NCBI GenBank assembly: GCA_932521035.1
Contig: OW051496.1
Location: forward strand, 868,001-932,000
Source of the DNA: Oscheius dolichura
Lineage: Eukaryota > Nematoda > Chromadorea > Rhabditida > Rhabditidae
Length of the DNA: 64,000 nucleotides
Reading direction: 5' to 3'
Shown here: positions 23,201 to 33,509 of the stretch, in pieces
Layout of the letters: every line of letters starts with the position of its first letter
Numbering within the stretch: position 1 is the first letter of the stretch
Position numbers and translations under genes: made by a program
The notes under the pieces: model-generated
What the model saw: only the letters and a program-made list of their open reading frames with translations
The model's database searches: none
What the model was told of the DNA's origin: nothing

Positions 23201-23693
23201 ATGGAATTGGTTAGCAACCTTCCCATATTACGTCCAGAAAAGAGCAAAACAATACTTTGCATCATGCAGTTATTTTGCGTATTCCACCTCAGGACTATTG
23301 AATATTTTCACTGGGCCAGGTATAAATCACAACTCCGTAACATTTCCATAATAAAAATCTTCCCCTCATATTTTATAATTACAGCCTATCTGCGATTGAG
23401 ATCAATAGAATGCCCCTCCCTTGGTATAAATCCAAATACTGAAACTTTTCCCCCCAGAAAAGTCAAAATTCCAGAATACTCACCCAGAAGTGACTGGAAT
23501 AGTTCCCTCTTGAATACGGTAATGATGCGTTCGAGTTCTCTGCGTAGGTCGGAGTCGGTGTGTCCCAGCGAGGCGTGATACTCTTCTAATAACTCCATCG
23601 CGCGGTGCGCTTCTGAAAGTTGTTCCTTATTATTCAAAATTCCAAGTTTTGGTTAAATATTCCGAAATGCTAACCGTCTATCCGCCAATTCAT
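14276..23693 (-). CDS. dlg-1: Discs large MAGUK scaffold protein DLG-1
   Basis: Sixteen exons join in phase to 962 residues: 23693-23675, 23612-23484, 22138-21873, 21767-21681, 20588-20565, 20416-20229, 20184-20082, 18969-18493, 18449-18374, 17945-17592, 17296-16823, 16044-15994, 15857-15532, 15488-15376, 14522-14431 and 14385-14276. C. elegans DLG-1 is of nearly the same length. Order: L27 ([19 protein letters not shown] to FQSLLDIQEFYE), a Ser/Thr-rich linker, PDZ1 ([15 protein letters not shown]), PDZ2 ([17 protein letters not shown]), PDZ3 ([17 protein letters not shown], then [12 protein letters not shown]), SH3 ([22 protein letters not shown]), a hook region, and GUK ([47 protein letters not shown]). 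The P-loop is degenerate, as in other MAGUKs, so GUK is a binding domain, not an enzyme. The family role is epithelial apical-junction assembly with AJM-1. The start ATG follows the L27-proximal pattern MNWRIDEAHRAM; upstream alternative first exons cannot be excluded. Confidence 0.96.
14884..15188. mobile_element. TTAA-flanked inverted-repeat element, copy 2, in a dlg-1 intron
   Basis: TTAA at 14884-14887 and 15185-15188 brackets AGGGACTGTCAGGGACCTA and its inverted copy. The interior is GC-rich near the right end (ggcgcgcc). It lies in the intron between the last two-thirds and final exons of the GUK domain. No transposase frame is present. Confidence 0.75.
15297..15352. repeat. GCCACAGTT element, symmetric form
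   Basis: The segment starts accacagttagacagcc, has gaacgccacaact in the middle and ends gctgtctaaccgtggct. Both ends carry the TAGACAGC arm. It is a member of the dispersed short element seen many times in the window. Confidence 0.6.
17473..17562. repeat. hairpin element, ACGGGTGC family, copy 2
   Basis: GCACCCGTAAAAACTCGGCAG and its inverted partner CTGCCGACTTTTTACGGGTGC bracket a GC-rich loop. It sits in a dlg-1 intron with its right end 29 bases from the PDZ3 exon boundary at 17592. Confidence 0.8.
20670..21586 (+). promoter_or_regulatory. cluster of six GTTTC-N9-ATAAA motifs in a dlg-1 intron
   Basis: On the plus strand (antisense to dlg-1) the units start at 20670, 20864, 21137, 21265, 21417 and 21568. 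Each has five bases, exactly nine bases, then ATAAA or ATTTA. Examples are GTTTCaaggaaaacATAAA, GTTTCaaggacaccATAAA and GTTTCaagcacaacATAAA. The units at 20670, 21417 and 21568 also share a downstream segment like gccggggttagaagcttcaa, implying local duplication. By analogy with the Ruby motif I infer candidate 21U-RNA promoters. Confidence 0.6.
22755..23445 (-). promoter_or_regulatory. cluster of six GTTTC-N9-TTTATA motifs in a dlg-1 intron
   Basis: Read on the minus strand, boxes end at about 22775, 22918, 23052, 23183, 23341 and 23445. Examples are GTTTCaagattgtgCTTTATA, GTTTCgctactccgTTTTATA and GTTTCagtatttggATTTATA. The first box is always preceded by AAA(A)A or AAAT, and the AT-rich box is often followed by CC or AG. 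The spacing is 104-158 bp. The orientation is opposite to the neighbouring cluster at 20.7-21.6 kb. Confidence 0.6.
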
Positions 23694-25823
23694 GGATTTA
23701 AATACGTTGCAGGGCTCAGGAGGGCGGTATTTCTCTTGTTTCGGGGGTTTTCGCGGGAGGGAGGCGACGCCGCCTCTTAGAGAGGACCGTAATATAGGGC
23801 TTTGACCAGTGGAGAACATATAATACGTGTCCATTTGGAGGAGGGACGAAGTGTTTTTATAGGGGGAGTAATAATATTTAGAGGGGGATAAAAAGACAAC
23901 CAGGGGAGCAGTTGTGTTCTCTCTTTCTCTCTCACTCGGCCTGGCTGGGCAGGGCAGAGAGGACCGCGGGATAATTGATCTGATTCGAACTGGCAGAGTG
24001 ACATCGGGATACGGGGGACACGGCAGGCACCTGCTACACGAGTCTGTCGGGGGATACACCTCACCGGGAGGGAGGCAAGATGATACGCATAAATATTAGT
24101 GGCGGATATTGTGTCAGCGAATGTTCGTTGCCCATTAGCTAGCCACTAATCAGGGAGAATTTATGGATTGGTGGAAAAATAAACGAAAAGTTTGTGGTTT
24201 CAACGGGTGTACTAAACTATCTGTCTCGCATTTCCTCTACTTCTTGAAGCTGAGTTGGGGCAAAATTCATAATATTATGGCAAAACTCATAATATTCAAT
24301 GTCAAAGGTAAATTCAACCAATCGCTTCAGGGCCCTGTTGAGTAAAACTAGTACCCAGGGAATAACCTTATCATGATGTACTGGCCTTGTTCTATTGGCC
24401 GTACTGTAAATCACATGAATTTTATGAGATCAGTGAAAAATAGAAGAATTGTTATAGTTTCAATGGAAGAATAAATTAGATTCTCGAGATTTTATTTGGT
24501 CAGCGAGCCTGTATAGTCCAAAAATACCTTATTTTGAACGAAAAATTTATGGCTAACTGTGAATTGAACCATTCCCAACAGGACCTGCATTCTTTTTATG
24601 AGTAAAAAGAAGCTTTTTACAGTAACCCGGAAGAAAAAAAAAGGATATAATGTTGCCAGTAGAAGAATGGACTTGATTAGCGACACAATTACCCAAACCG
24701 TAAATCTTTGATATTTATGGGTTAATTGAAAAAATATAAGAATAGAAATGGTTTCAATGGAGCAATGTAACGATGCCTGTGAGTTTCACTCATTCGATTC
24801 TGCATAAGCCCACAAAGCTCCCAGTTAGATTTAGAGATGTCTTGTTTCAGGGGATTCTAAATTCTTAGCCACTAGGTATCACTAATTGTATGCCGTTGTT
24901 ACACCCAGAATTGCAGAAAATTGAAGCTGTCACAAATTCTCTAGATGTTCTTATCTTTGACGAAAAAACTTGTGGTTTCGATGAGAGAATAAAACTATTT
25001 TTATGGGGATTTATTGGTGGAAGGCGGGCGTTTACAGCAGATAAAAAGCTTCGTGATTCTCTTTTGATGCCTATAGTTTCGTTGAGAGAATTAATAGATT
25101 GCTAGAAATGGAAGATCACTTCGCTTTGTGCTTTGGCTTCGGCATGTAAATAAACGTTTGTATTGGTAGCAATCATCGGCTGTCAAAATAGGGAATTCGA
25201 AAAAAAAGAACGGTAGATTTGCCCAAACAGATAGGACTTATTGAATTTTTAGGGTTCCAATAAGATGATAAATAAATTTTGTGATTGTGGCATTGGTAAT
25301 GCTCAAAAGGTTGTTTGTATAGTCTATTGTACAAAAAAGTTACAATATTGAATATTTTATGTTCTACTCTTCTCATTTATAATTTTTTTAATCCGAAATT
25401 TTCTATTTAGCGGTTCATGAAAAATGAGAAAATAATCATAAAACGTACCAGATGAATCGCGCACCGGCATCTCGTTGTCTATTCGGTTCTCTTGTCCTTC
25501 TATTCGGCTATTCCTCGGCTAAAGGGTAGAGGAAACCTCTTATTTCCTGAAAAACAGTTCTATATTTCATAGAAACAATAAAACGAAGAGAGAAAGAAGG
25601 CAGAAAGAAGAGGGCAGTGTCCTCGAACAGTTCCTGTACCTCGAGTCAAGGAGACCAAAAGACACACCGAGGGCAGCCACTAATGGCCTCCGTTCGGTAA
25701 AAAACGACCAGCCAACCGTTCCACCCTCTTTTAGACCTTTAAATTAGCCCAAAAAGAGGGGAAAAAGCCAATTTCCGGCGGTAAAAGAAGGAGGAAGCGA
25801 AACGCGAGGGTAATAGTCGCTAG

Positions 25824-25868
25824 GCCACAGTTCACACACCCTTAAACAGTTGTGGCTGTCTTATTGTG
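25824..25868. repeat. GCCACAGTT element
   Basis: GCCACAGTTCACACACCC is followed by a short spacer, TTGTGGC and GCTGTCTTATTGTG. A second copy lies at 25992-26037. Confidence 0.6.
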
Positions 25869-25991
25869 TCGTACAACTTTTCGCCCCAATAAAATTATCA
25901 AAATTTTTCACCTTTGTTGTTTTTAAATTGACCATAAAACTTTCAAAAAATTCACTTGCTTTCAAATTTTCAAGAGATCAATGGTTTAGGA

Positions 25992-26037
25992 GCCACAGTT
26001 GACACAACTTAGTCATTTTGGCTGTCTAACTGTGGCT
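25992..26037. repeat. GCCACAGTT element
   Basis: GCCACAGTTGACACAAC, then TTTTGGCTGTCTAACTGTGGC. It has the same architecture as the neighbouring copy. Confidence 0.6.
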
Positions 26038-26806
26038 TACAAGCTATAGGAAAAAATTTATCGAACTTCACATCATTTTTTCGTTTTAAATCCGCTCTAA
26101 AACCTCAAAAACATCAGACGCTAATGAATTTTTCGGCAAGTTTCAGAGATCACTCAAACAGAGGCAAAAAAGTGGACTGACAGTTGTTTTCCGCTCTCAG
26201 AAATATCCAGTTGACCTTGATTAACAGCTGAGACTGGCGGGAACACTTTTACCACCAGATTTCCCCCCATATTCCCCAGAAAAAGGCTAAAAAGAGGAGA
26301 AAAATCAATAAAACAGGCGTCTAGATAAAGGAGAAAGCACTTTCTCTCCGCTAGAAAAGGCATCGGGTGAAAGCGAAGGACACTCCTCCGATTTTGGAGC
26401 GGAAACACCTCGCCATCGGTCAAATGAGGCATGATTAAACGGGAGGAGAGAAGGAAAAAGAAGGGGAAAGGAAAGTCCTGTTGGAAATGTTTCAGGACAG
26501 GAATTTATAGAAGGAGTAGGAAAAAAAGATGTTGAAACAACTGTAGGGTAAAAAATCAATGACAATAGAGAGAAAATGGATCAAAGACGCGGAGAAAAGA
26601 CTGTGGGAGCCTAATTATAGCCGGGAAATGGGTCAATTGGGGTGATAATTAGGGGAGAAGGAGAAAATAATGAGGAAAGGGGGAAGGGGAGGTCAGGTTG
26701 GCAAGAGGGACAGAGACACAGTTAGACAGCCGAAGAGCCACAACTAGTCGAGTTGTGAACTGGGAAAAAGCAACTGTTGAGTCTTCGATATTTTAGAAAG
26801 CAGAAT

Positions 26807-27550
26807 GTTTTAGAGGTGGGTTTTATTTCAAGTTTATTGAACAACCTTGACTTTCTCTGCCAACATTGCTTGATTTTATGAAAAACTAGTGCCAAATGCT
26901 TTAGGTGCGAGATTTATATCCCATTTTTGAGCAGCTCTAATGACGACGTTCTATACATTACGAAAAAAACGGGCAAAGTGTTTCAAGGAGCACTTTTATG
27001 TCCCTACTCAGAGATTATTTCACTATATGATCAATTAACCAAAATTGTGAGTGAGAAGAACACCTAAAAAGGGGAAATGATGAACAACATACAACGAAAT
27101 AGTCTTAGCCTTTGAAAGCAAAGTCTAGCTGCTTCAAGAAGGGGATTTATATTGATATTTTCCAATTGTTCTCATTGAAGCGCCTATAGTTACGTAAAAC
27201 AGTTAATTCATTTTGTTTAGAAACCCTGTCCATTGCCAACAGGACCTATATAAAACGCTAAATCTCAATTACAATTATGCAATACCAACTGTTTTAGGGG
27301 TTGTCCTTATACCTGATTTTAGGTACCTTTGCTTTCGAATGCGTGTTGATTACATATCAAAATTTCAAAATTCATCAAATAGAAGAATGTTGCAACTCTC
27401 ATCGCCTAGTTTGAAAGTGTGAAGAGGGAAGATTCACAAAAGGCAGTGAAAGAGACGCAAGCACTTGGCGTGAGAACTGTTCTCTCTATTCGATTGCTTT
27501 TCGTCTTTGATCATTGAAAATAGCCAAATGTTTTAGGGACTGGTTATAAC
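26807..27550 (+). promoter_or_regulatory. cluster of six GTTTT/GTTTC-N9-TTTATA motifs
   Basis: Units begin at about 26807 (GTTTTagaggtgggTTTTAT), 26898 (GCTTTaggtgcgagATTTAT), 26980 (GTTTCaaggagcacTTTTAT), 27131 (GCTTCaagaaggggATTTAT), 27291 (GTTTTaggggttgtCCTTAT) and 27530 (GTTTTagggactggTTATAA). All have the nine-base spacer and lie on the same strand, between genes. Confidence 0.55.
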
Positions 27551-28281
27551 TAAACTTTCAACCGCATCAATTGATATAACGTGATCCTAATAAAAAAAAC
27601 TAACTTCAAGAATAAAATGCGGGGAACCCGTCTAGCTGAGTAAACGAGAGAAGAATACTTCATAAACTGCTGAAAAAGAAGCACAGTAGAAAGAAAAAGT
27701 AGTAAACAAGTCAGTTTCTCCCAGCCTCGATCGTTATCTAGTCCCCTGGTTTCTCTTTTCAGGCAAAGGATTACATTTAGCGAGGAAGACGGACAATTAT
27801 TAGGTTGCCATTTGGAAACTAAATAGAATCCTCGAAACTAAGACAAACCGGGATTTTTAGCAGATGATCTGATAATAAAAGTTCCTAGAGTGTCTCTCTG
27901 GAAGAAAAAGAGAACAGCTGCTACTGTAATTTAGAGCGGTGTTCGGAAGGGGAGAGAGAAGAGAGACGGGAAGAAAAACACTGACTCAGTTCCCTCTAAA
28001 AAGGGAAGAGGAGGTGGCTCTATCAATAGAAAACAAGACTCCTATGGCAGGGGGAGAGGGGGTAAACGGCCGGCGATAAGCAGCGGAGAGAAGAATTCAA
28101 AACCGTGTGAATCATATCAAAACGCAGCCAGCGTATGCCGGGGGCTCGTCGTATAGTTCCCGGCCGGGGTGGTCAAAATGTTTTCCCCCGTAGATTTGTA
28201 TTCGTCATCTTCTTCTTCCCGTTTGCCTTTTCCCCGATTCTATTAGCGGGAGAGGCTGGTACAAGGCGGCGCGCCGCCGCC

Positions 28282-28358
28282 GCACCCGTAAAATCTCGGC
28301 AGCTGCGCGATCCGGCGGCGCGCGCCTTTCCCTCGAGCTGCCAAGATCTTACGGGTGC
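28282..28358. repeat. hairpin element, ACGGGTGC family, copy 3
   Basis: GCACCCGTAAAATCTCGGCAG pairs with CTGCCAAGATCTTACGGGTGC around a very GC-rich loop (ggcggcgcgcgcc). Confidence 0.8.
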
Positions 28359-28359
28359 G

Positions 28360-31300
28360 GTGGCGGGGAATTTGGACGAAAAAAAGGGGAAATAGAGCCC
28401 CCTGGCTGGCTTTGAAGCCCAAGGGAATGACAGAGAGAAAGAGAGAGAGAGAGACGAATACTCGTAAAACGATAGCGCATCGATCAGCAACACACAAGCA
28501 AGCCAGCCATCTTACAGTCAACAATCAGCCGGCCTGCCTGCCTGGTCTTTCCCCCTTACGGCCTTGAAGAGGAGGGGGGAATGACCACCACCACCCCCTA
28601 TTTGGAATGTGATGGTGCACAATGACGCGGAGAGAAAACGTGAACGGGAATGGTGGCTGCCGGGGATGGTAGTAATGCTTTATTTTTGGTGAAAGAGGGG
28701 AAGGATGAATAGGGTTCAGACAACAACGTCCAGCGGAAAAAATAGACGGCTTTGTGGCTTTTTCTACCGCAAGTTTTCGAGTTCAAAAGTGGTTAAACAA
28801 CGCCTGGAAGAAAGGGAAATAGAGAGATGGCGGAGAGTGTAGTCAAGAAGGAAAGTTAATGTTCCAGGGCTGCTTTTTAATTAGAAGTGTTGACATTTTG
28901 CTGGTTTATATCTGTATTACTGTAGAAAAGATAAGTTATTCTTGAATTTCAAGAATTCAAGGAAACGAAGATTTGGCAGTGAGAAAGGGAAAATAATGCT
29001 CCAGATAAGTTATTTAACAAGGAGATGGCTTTTGGCGGCGTATGGCCATTTTAGCTGTCTAATTGTGGCGCTGGTAAAGTAAAGCCAGAGAGATTTGAAG
29101 GGAATAATGAGAATAGAACAGTTTATGTTTCAATGACTCTATTTATCAAGAAAAAAAACAATTTGATTACTAGTTGAAATTCGAACTTCGCCACAAATAA
29201 AATAGAAAAGCATTGACTTTTTTAACTGTCTAACTGTGGCTCTCTTGCTATTTCCCAACCCGCCTTATTTTCAGTGGAAAAGATACAGAAATCGCCAACT
29301 TTTCGGGCAAAATCTGTACAGAACATATTGGCAATTCGTACGAGGCCATAAGAAAAGAGAGAAGGGAGAAGGAAGTGCTAGATGGTGTCGGCCTGCGGGC
29401 TGGCTGCCGATCGTGGGAATGGAATGCAGCTAGCCAATTGAGTGTATTTATTCTTCTCCTATCAGTCGGTCTTCCCCTTCCCAAATAGAGAGAAGGAAAT
29501 TGATAATTTTACGTTACGAAAAGCAAATTAGACGATAAAAATTCCCCCGAAACTAAAGATAAAATTAGTTGGCGGGTGGCGGAGGGGGCCGCCGCAGGGC
29601 GGGAGAGAAGGCATTCCTCAAGCAGATTCTGTTTGTGTGCTTCGGACAAGACAAACACACAACGGGCAGCAGCAGAAGACGGCCGCGGGAGGGGGCTCTG
29701 ATAGATAGACATCAGCCGAGCCGGGGGAGGGGGAGCGGGGCCTGTGTGCTGGTGGTCACTACGGGGGAGACAGGGGCTGGCTGGCTGGCTAGAGTCTCCC
29801 TCACGCACTTGCCTCACCACGGGTGGTAGAAGGATGTGCAAGCAAAGACACATCCGCCACTAGCACCTGAGGGAAGCCAAGCGGCGGGAGAGAGAGATAC
29901 GGGAGGGGATATCGAAAGAGAGGGACACGGCTAGGAAAGATAAATCGAAAGATTAAGAGAAATTATTGGAATTTTTAATGGGTTAAAGAGAGTAAATAAG
30001 GAGATAATGTCTTTTTTTGCATTCACTAGAAAGCTCTACGAAAGTTATAATAACAGTTACAGAACCACTACGTCGGGAACTGTTGTCATTTTGTAAATCG
30101 AAATTTTGAGATATGCAATGGTTTCGAAAAATGGGAAGAAGAATCAAAAGAGTTGTTATCCTTTGTAATGGTTTAGATTGGCTAGATAAAGGAATAATCT
30201 CAATTTCTCAGATTCGGTAGTGAGTGATGAGGCGAACCTATGACCAACTACAAAACCCTCATAAAGTTACGGAGTGTGAACTGTGGCGCTGCTGATATTT
30301 GCCGCCAAAGTTTGGGAGAAGCGCAAGAGCTTTTAGAAAGAAGGAATCGTTTGGTTTTGGATACTCTTTGTTAAGTTTTCTAATGATATATATTGGCTAG
30401 ATAAGGAAACTATTCGTGTTCAGTCTACTGAATAATGAAAAAATAGTTTGAGTTTTCCTTCCAATGATTTGACTTTACTAAATAAGCCGGCTACCCTTTT
30501 CTGTCTAATCAGTAATGTGAATACTCGGAAAAGAATAATTGTGAGCAATTCCAAATTGAAAGACAGGAACATGATACGGAATGTGAATTGTGGCGTTGCG
30601 CAGTTTTAGCGCTGGATTTTGTGGAGAGTAAACGGTATTTTGGACAGGTATGAACAAAAGGATGAGAGGGTAATTAAATTTTTTTTATGATTTATATGGT
30701 CTAAATATACTGAAGTCCAGTTTTAGCGCACTACAATCGGGTGTTGCGATAAATTAAAAAAGGCCATAGGGATATGGTGTGTGAACTGTGGCTGTAGAAT
30801 TCCCCTTTCTTTTTGAGCGATTGAAAAGCAACGAGAAACTGTAGGAAAAATGGAATATTTAAAAATTTCAAAATGTTTTGAGGCTTACATAAAACAACGT
30901 AAGGTTTTTCCACTTTAGTTCGTATTCATTCAGTGAACATAATAAGAGCTACAACAAAAGCGCCACAACGACACGGCGTGTGAACTGTGGCTCTCTATCT
31001 TTCACTCTTCCTTCCCAATTTGAGAGCTCAAAACGTGCTGATGTTTTATCAATTTCCATGAAGTTGTGTTGTTATCTTTTTTCTGCTGTCCACGGCTGAT
31101 AATACGTGCCAGAAGCAAGAAAAGAAGGGAAAAGACAGATTAGAACAAAAGAAAACAGTCCGAAAGCAAATCTTTGACGAGTTGGCAGCGCGTAAAACAG
31201 CTTGAAGGAGACGAGAAGAGGGGAAAAGCTGGTATGTTCACACGCGGGAAAAAGAGAGGAAGGGGAAGCTTTGATGCCTACAGGCGGCAAAGATCTCCAT

Positions 31301-31500
31301 CAACAGGGAGAATTAGGGATCTTTATGGTTCCGACTGCCTCTCAAAAAGGAGCAATTCCAAAGTCGGGCAATAAAGAAAACGTCAGGGGTTCAATAAAGG
31401 CCAGGGAAGAACAAAACGGCGATCATTTGTAAGTGGATTCGAAGGAAATAAGATTTGAGTTTTACGATGCCGATTACCCTTCACAAGCGAATTTTGTTCC
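28360..31500. other. gene-free purine-rich region
   Basis: Long GA-rich stretches (for example gagagaaagagagagagaga at 28432 and several at 29.5-29.95 kb) and single GTGTGAACTGTGGC arms (30273, 30580, 30779, 30980). One motif unit lies at 29127 (GTTTCaatgactctATTTAT) and one at 30875 (GTTTTgaggcttacATAAA). No supported coding exon. Confidence 0.5.
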
Positions 31501-31529
31501 CAAAAACAATTAGTAGACGATAGAAAATT

Positions 31530-32336
31530 GTTTCAAAAGTTCAACAAAAGCTAAAAATGACATTGACAACACTCTTTCCAGAAAATTCTTTACGAACATA
31601 GACTAGATGTGTGAGAGCAGTAATAAGACAAGTTTACGGTTTCGTTTCTACTTTTAAAATAAGTAATTCAAAAAATGAATTACTGGCAAAATCTTATAGG
31701 TTCTAGAGCTTCAAGCAAAAGTCAAGGTAGGTGAAACCACACATCCAATAAAGGGAGAGGAAACTTGTAAGCGGTTACAACTCCCAGCAACATAGTACCG
31801 TAGATAAACCGTTTAAAAGATGCAATAAAAGCCAGACTAAGCGAAAACAGCAGTTGTGGGTCCAGCTGTAGAATACAAAATAATTTTATAATTTCATTTC
31901 CTTTTCAAAAACAATTACTCCCAAAAGAGAACCAATATGAACTCCTCAAATTTTTCAGGGATACAATAAAAAGGAGCTGGCATGAAACTATTGTTCAAGA
32001 GAAGTTCAACCATCGAAAGTTTGATATCTAAAAATAGGGATATAGTTTTCGTAAGACAGTTTCATGAATACAACTAAAAGCCGGATGGGCAAGAAATTTC
32101 GATTACTTCTTCATTGTGTCCTTTACCAAAATTTGTTAGAAATAGTTAGAACCTCTTCTACCGGACCACGGCACAGGGTTGTCGTTTCCATATTGTTTCA
32201 AGAATTCTATTAAAGAGCCTACCAAATGAGAATTTCAGTTCGCTGTAGGTTGTAGGTTGTTCACGCAAATTTCAACAACAAAATCTGATGATCTTCAAAA
32301 TTAGGGAAGAATAGAATGTTTCAGACCTTCAATAAA
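31530..32336 (+). promoter_or_regulatory. cluster of six GTTTC-N9-ATAAA motifs
   Basis: Units begin at 31530, 31811, 31952, 32059, 32195 and 32318. Examples are GTTTAaaagatgcaATAAA, TTTTCagggatacaATAAA and GTTTCagaccttcaATAAA. Several are followed by AAGCC, AGGAG or AGTCC. Spacing is about 110-280 bp, all on the plus strand. Confidence 0.6.
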
Positions 32337-32409
32337 AGTCCACGTTGCAGAAGAATAATGCTAGTGGCTCTAGATTGCTTAGAAACAATTACAGCCTTGC
32401 TACCAAGAC

Positions 32410-32477
32410 GCCGGACAAGGCTACGTTTGGCAACATGACCCCGACCTGTCAGTCCGACAGCGTGACCCTTGTCCGGC
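32410..32477. repeat. short palindrome GCCGGACAAGG
   Basis: GCCGGACAAGG at 32410-32420 and CCTTGTCCGGC at 32467-32477 form an 11-bp perfect stem with a 46-base loop. It could be a small hairpin element or a structured RNA; nothing distinguishes these. Confidence 0.5.
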
Positions 32478-33252
32478 TATTCTTACCGCACCGGCAGCTA
32501 GACTCCCGGTGAGGAGAGAACAAAAGAGCAGGAACGTTTATTACAGGAGAAAGAGGGGGAGGAAATTGTTATTAGCCTGAGTTAAATGGGAGCCTATTCT
32601 TCTCTTTTCAACTGGAAGAAAAAGGGAGTCTTCCCTTTGGGACCAAATTAACGACGGGAAGGTTAAATTGGAAAGGGAACCGGATTGGAAAACCTAACAA
32701 ACAAGGGAAAAAGTCTCCATTTCATCGGCTGGGAGAGTCAGGAGGGAAACGGGGAGAGAGAAATGGGAGAGCCTGACTCCGTGGCCGTCTGTCGAAAGTG
32801 ACCGACAGCTGGCCGGAGCTCTCCCGGTTTTCACACCTGTTCTCTCGGTCAGCCGGGAGATTAAAATAACTGTAATTAATCAACAAATAGACCGGAGGAA
32901 TAACGCGAAAATCCTGGAAAATCGATATAAACGAGCCATTTAAAACAGAGAAAAGGGGGAGAAAAGGCGAACGGGAGGAGATGGAATGAATGGGGATGAG
33001 TCATCGCCCTTCTCCTGTCTATAGGGGGGCATTTGCGGGCTGGTCGATTGTTTGTGCACTCCCTTTCCCCCCTCTCAACACCAGCAGCCAGGTCTCCCCC
33101 ACCCCCCAGCCCGTCCAGGTGTGTGCGAGAATCGATAGCCAAGCAACTAACCAACAAATAGAACAGATGTATATCTCGTCAATTTTAGAGATCTCGGCTG
33201 TTTTTTTTTGGCTTTTTAGTAGTTTTTATTGTTGTAAAAAGTAGTTCTAGAG

Positions 33253-33509
33253 GCGCCACAGTTCATACATCAGTGACGTTGTGGCGCTTTCGCTGTCTTA
33301 TTGTGGTTATTTTGAATTTTTTGGATTATTTGCGACGTCTCTCACTACATTCATAATTTTTTGACTAAATTTCTAGTTTCATCAGAACATTAAAATTTGA
33401 ATAAAAAGGAGACTCGACTCAAATAAATTACAACTTCTTCCACAATTTCAACAGGCGCTACAGTTCATCCGCCGTTTCGTTGTGGCACTTCCGCTGTCTT
33501 ACTGTGCTA
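33253..33509. repeat. two GCCACAGTT elements
   Basis: Copies at 33255-33306 and 33456-33508 share the order: GC-CACAGTTCATNC, TTGTGGC, GCTGTCTTAYTGTG. They are about 200 bases apart in the same orientation. Confidence 0.6.

Larger units (their letters stand above)
24100..28100. other. gene-free region upstream of dlg-1
   Basis: No exon with splice sites and coding character was found. It holds promoter-like motifs at 24457 (GTTTCaatggaagaATAAA) and 24975 (GTTTCgatgagagaATAAA), a cluster at 26.8-27.5 kb, and GCCACAGTT elements at 25824-25868, 25992-26037 and about 26717-26763. The region probably contains dlg-1 regulatory sequence. Confidence 0.5.

Noticed and set aside
28135-28567. Several GC-rich frames on both strands
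   Set aside because: They owe their length to GC-rich composition and overlap the ACGGGTGC hairpin; no codon pattern or splice sites.
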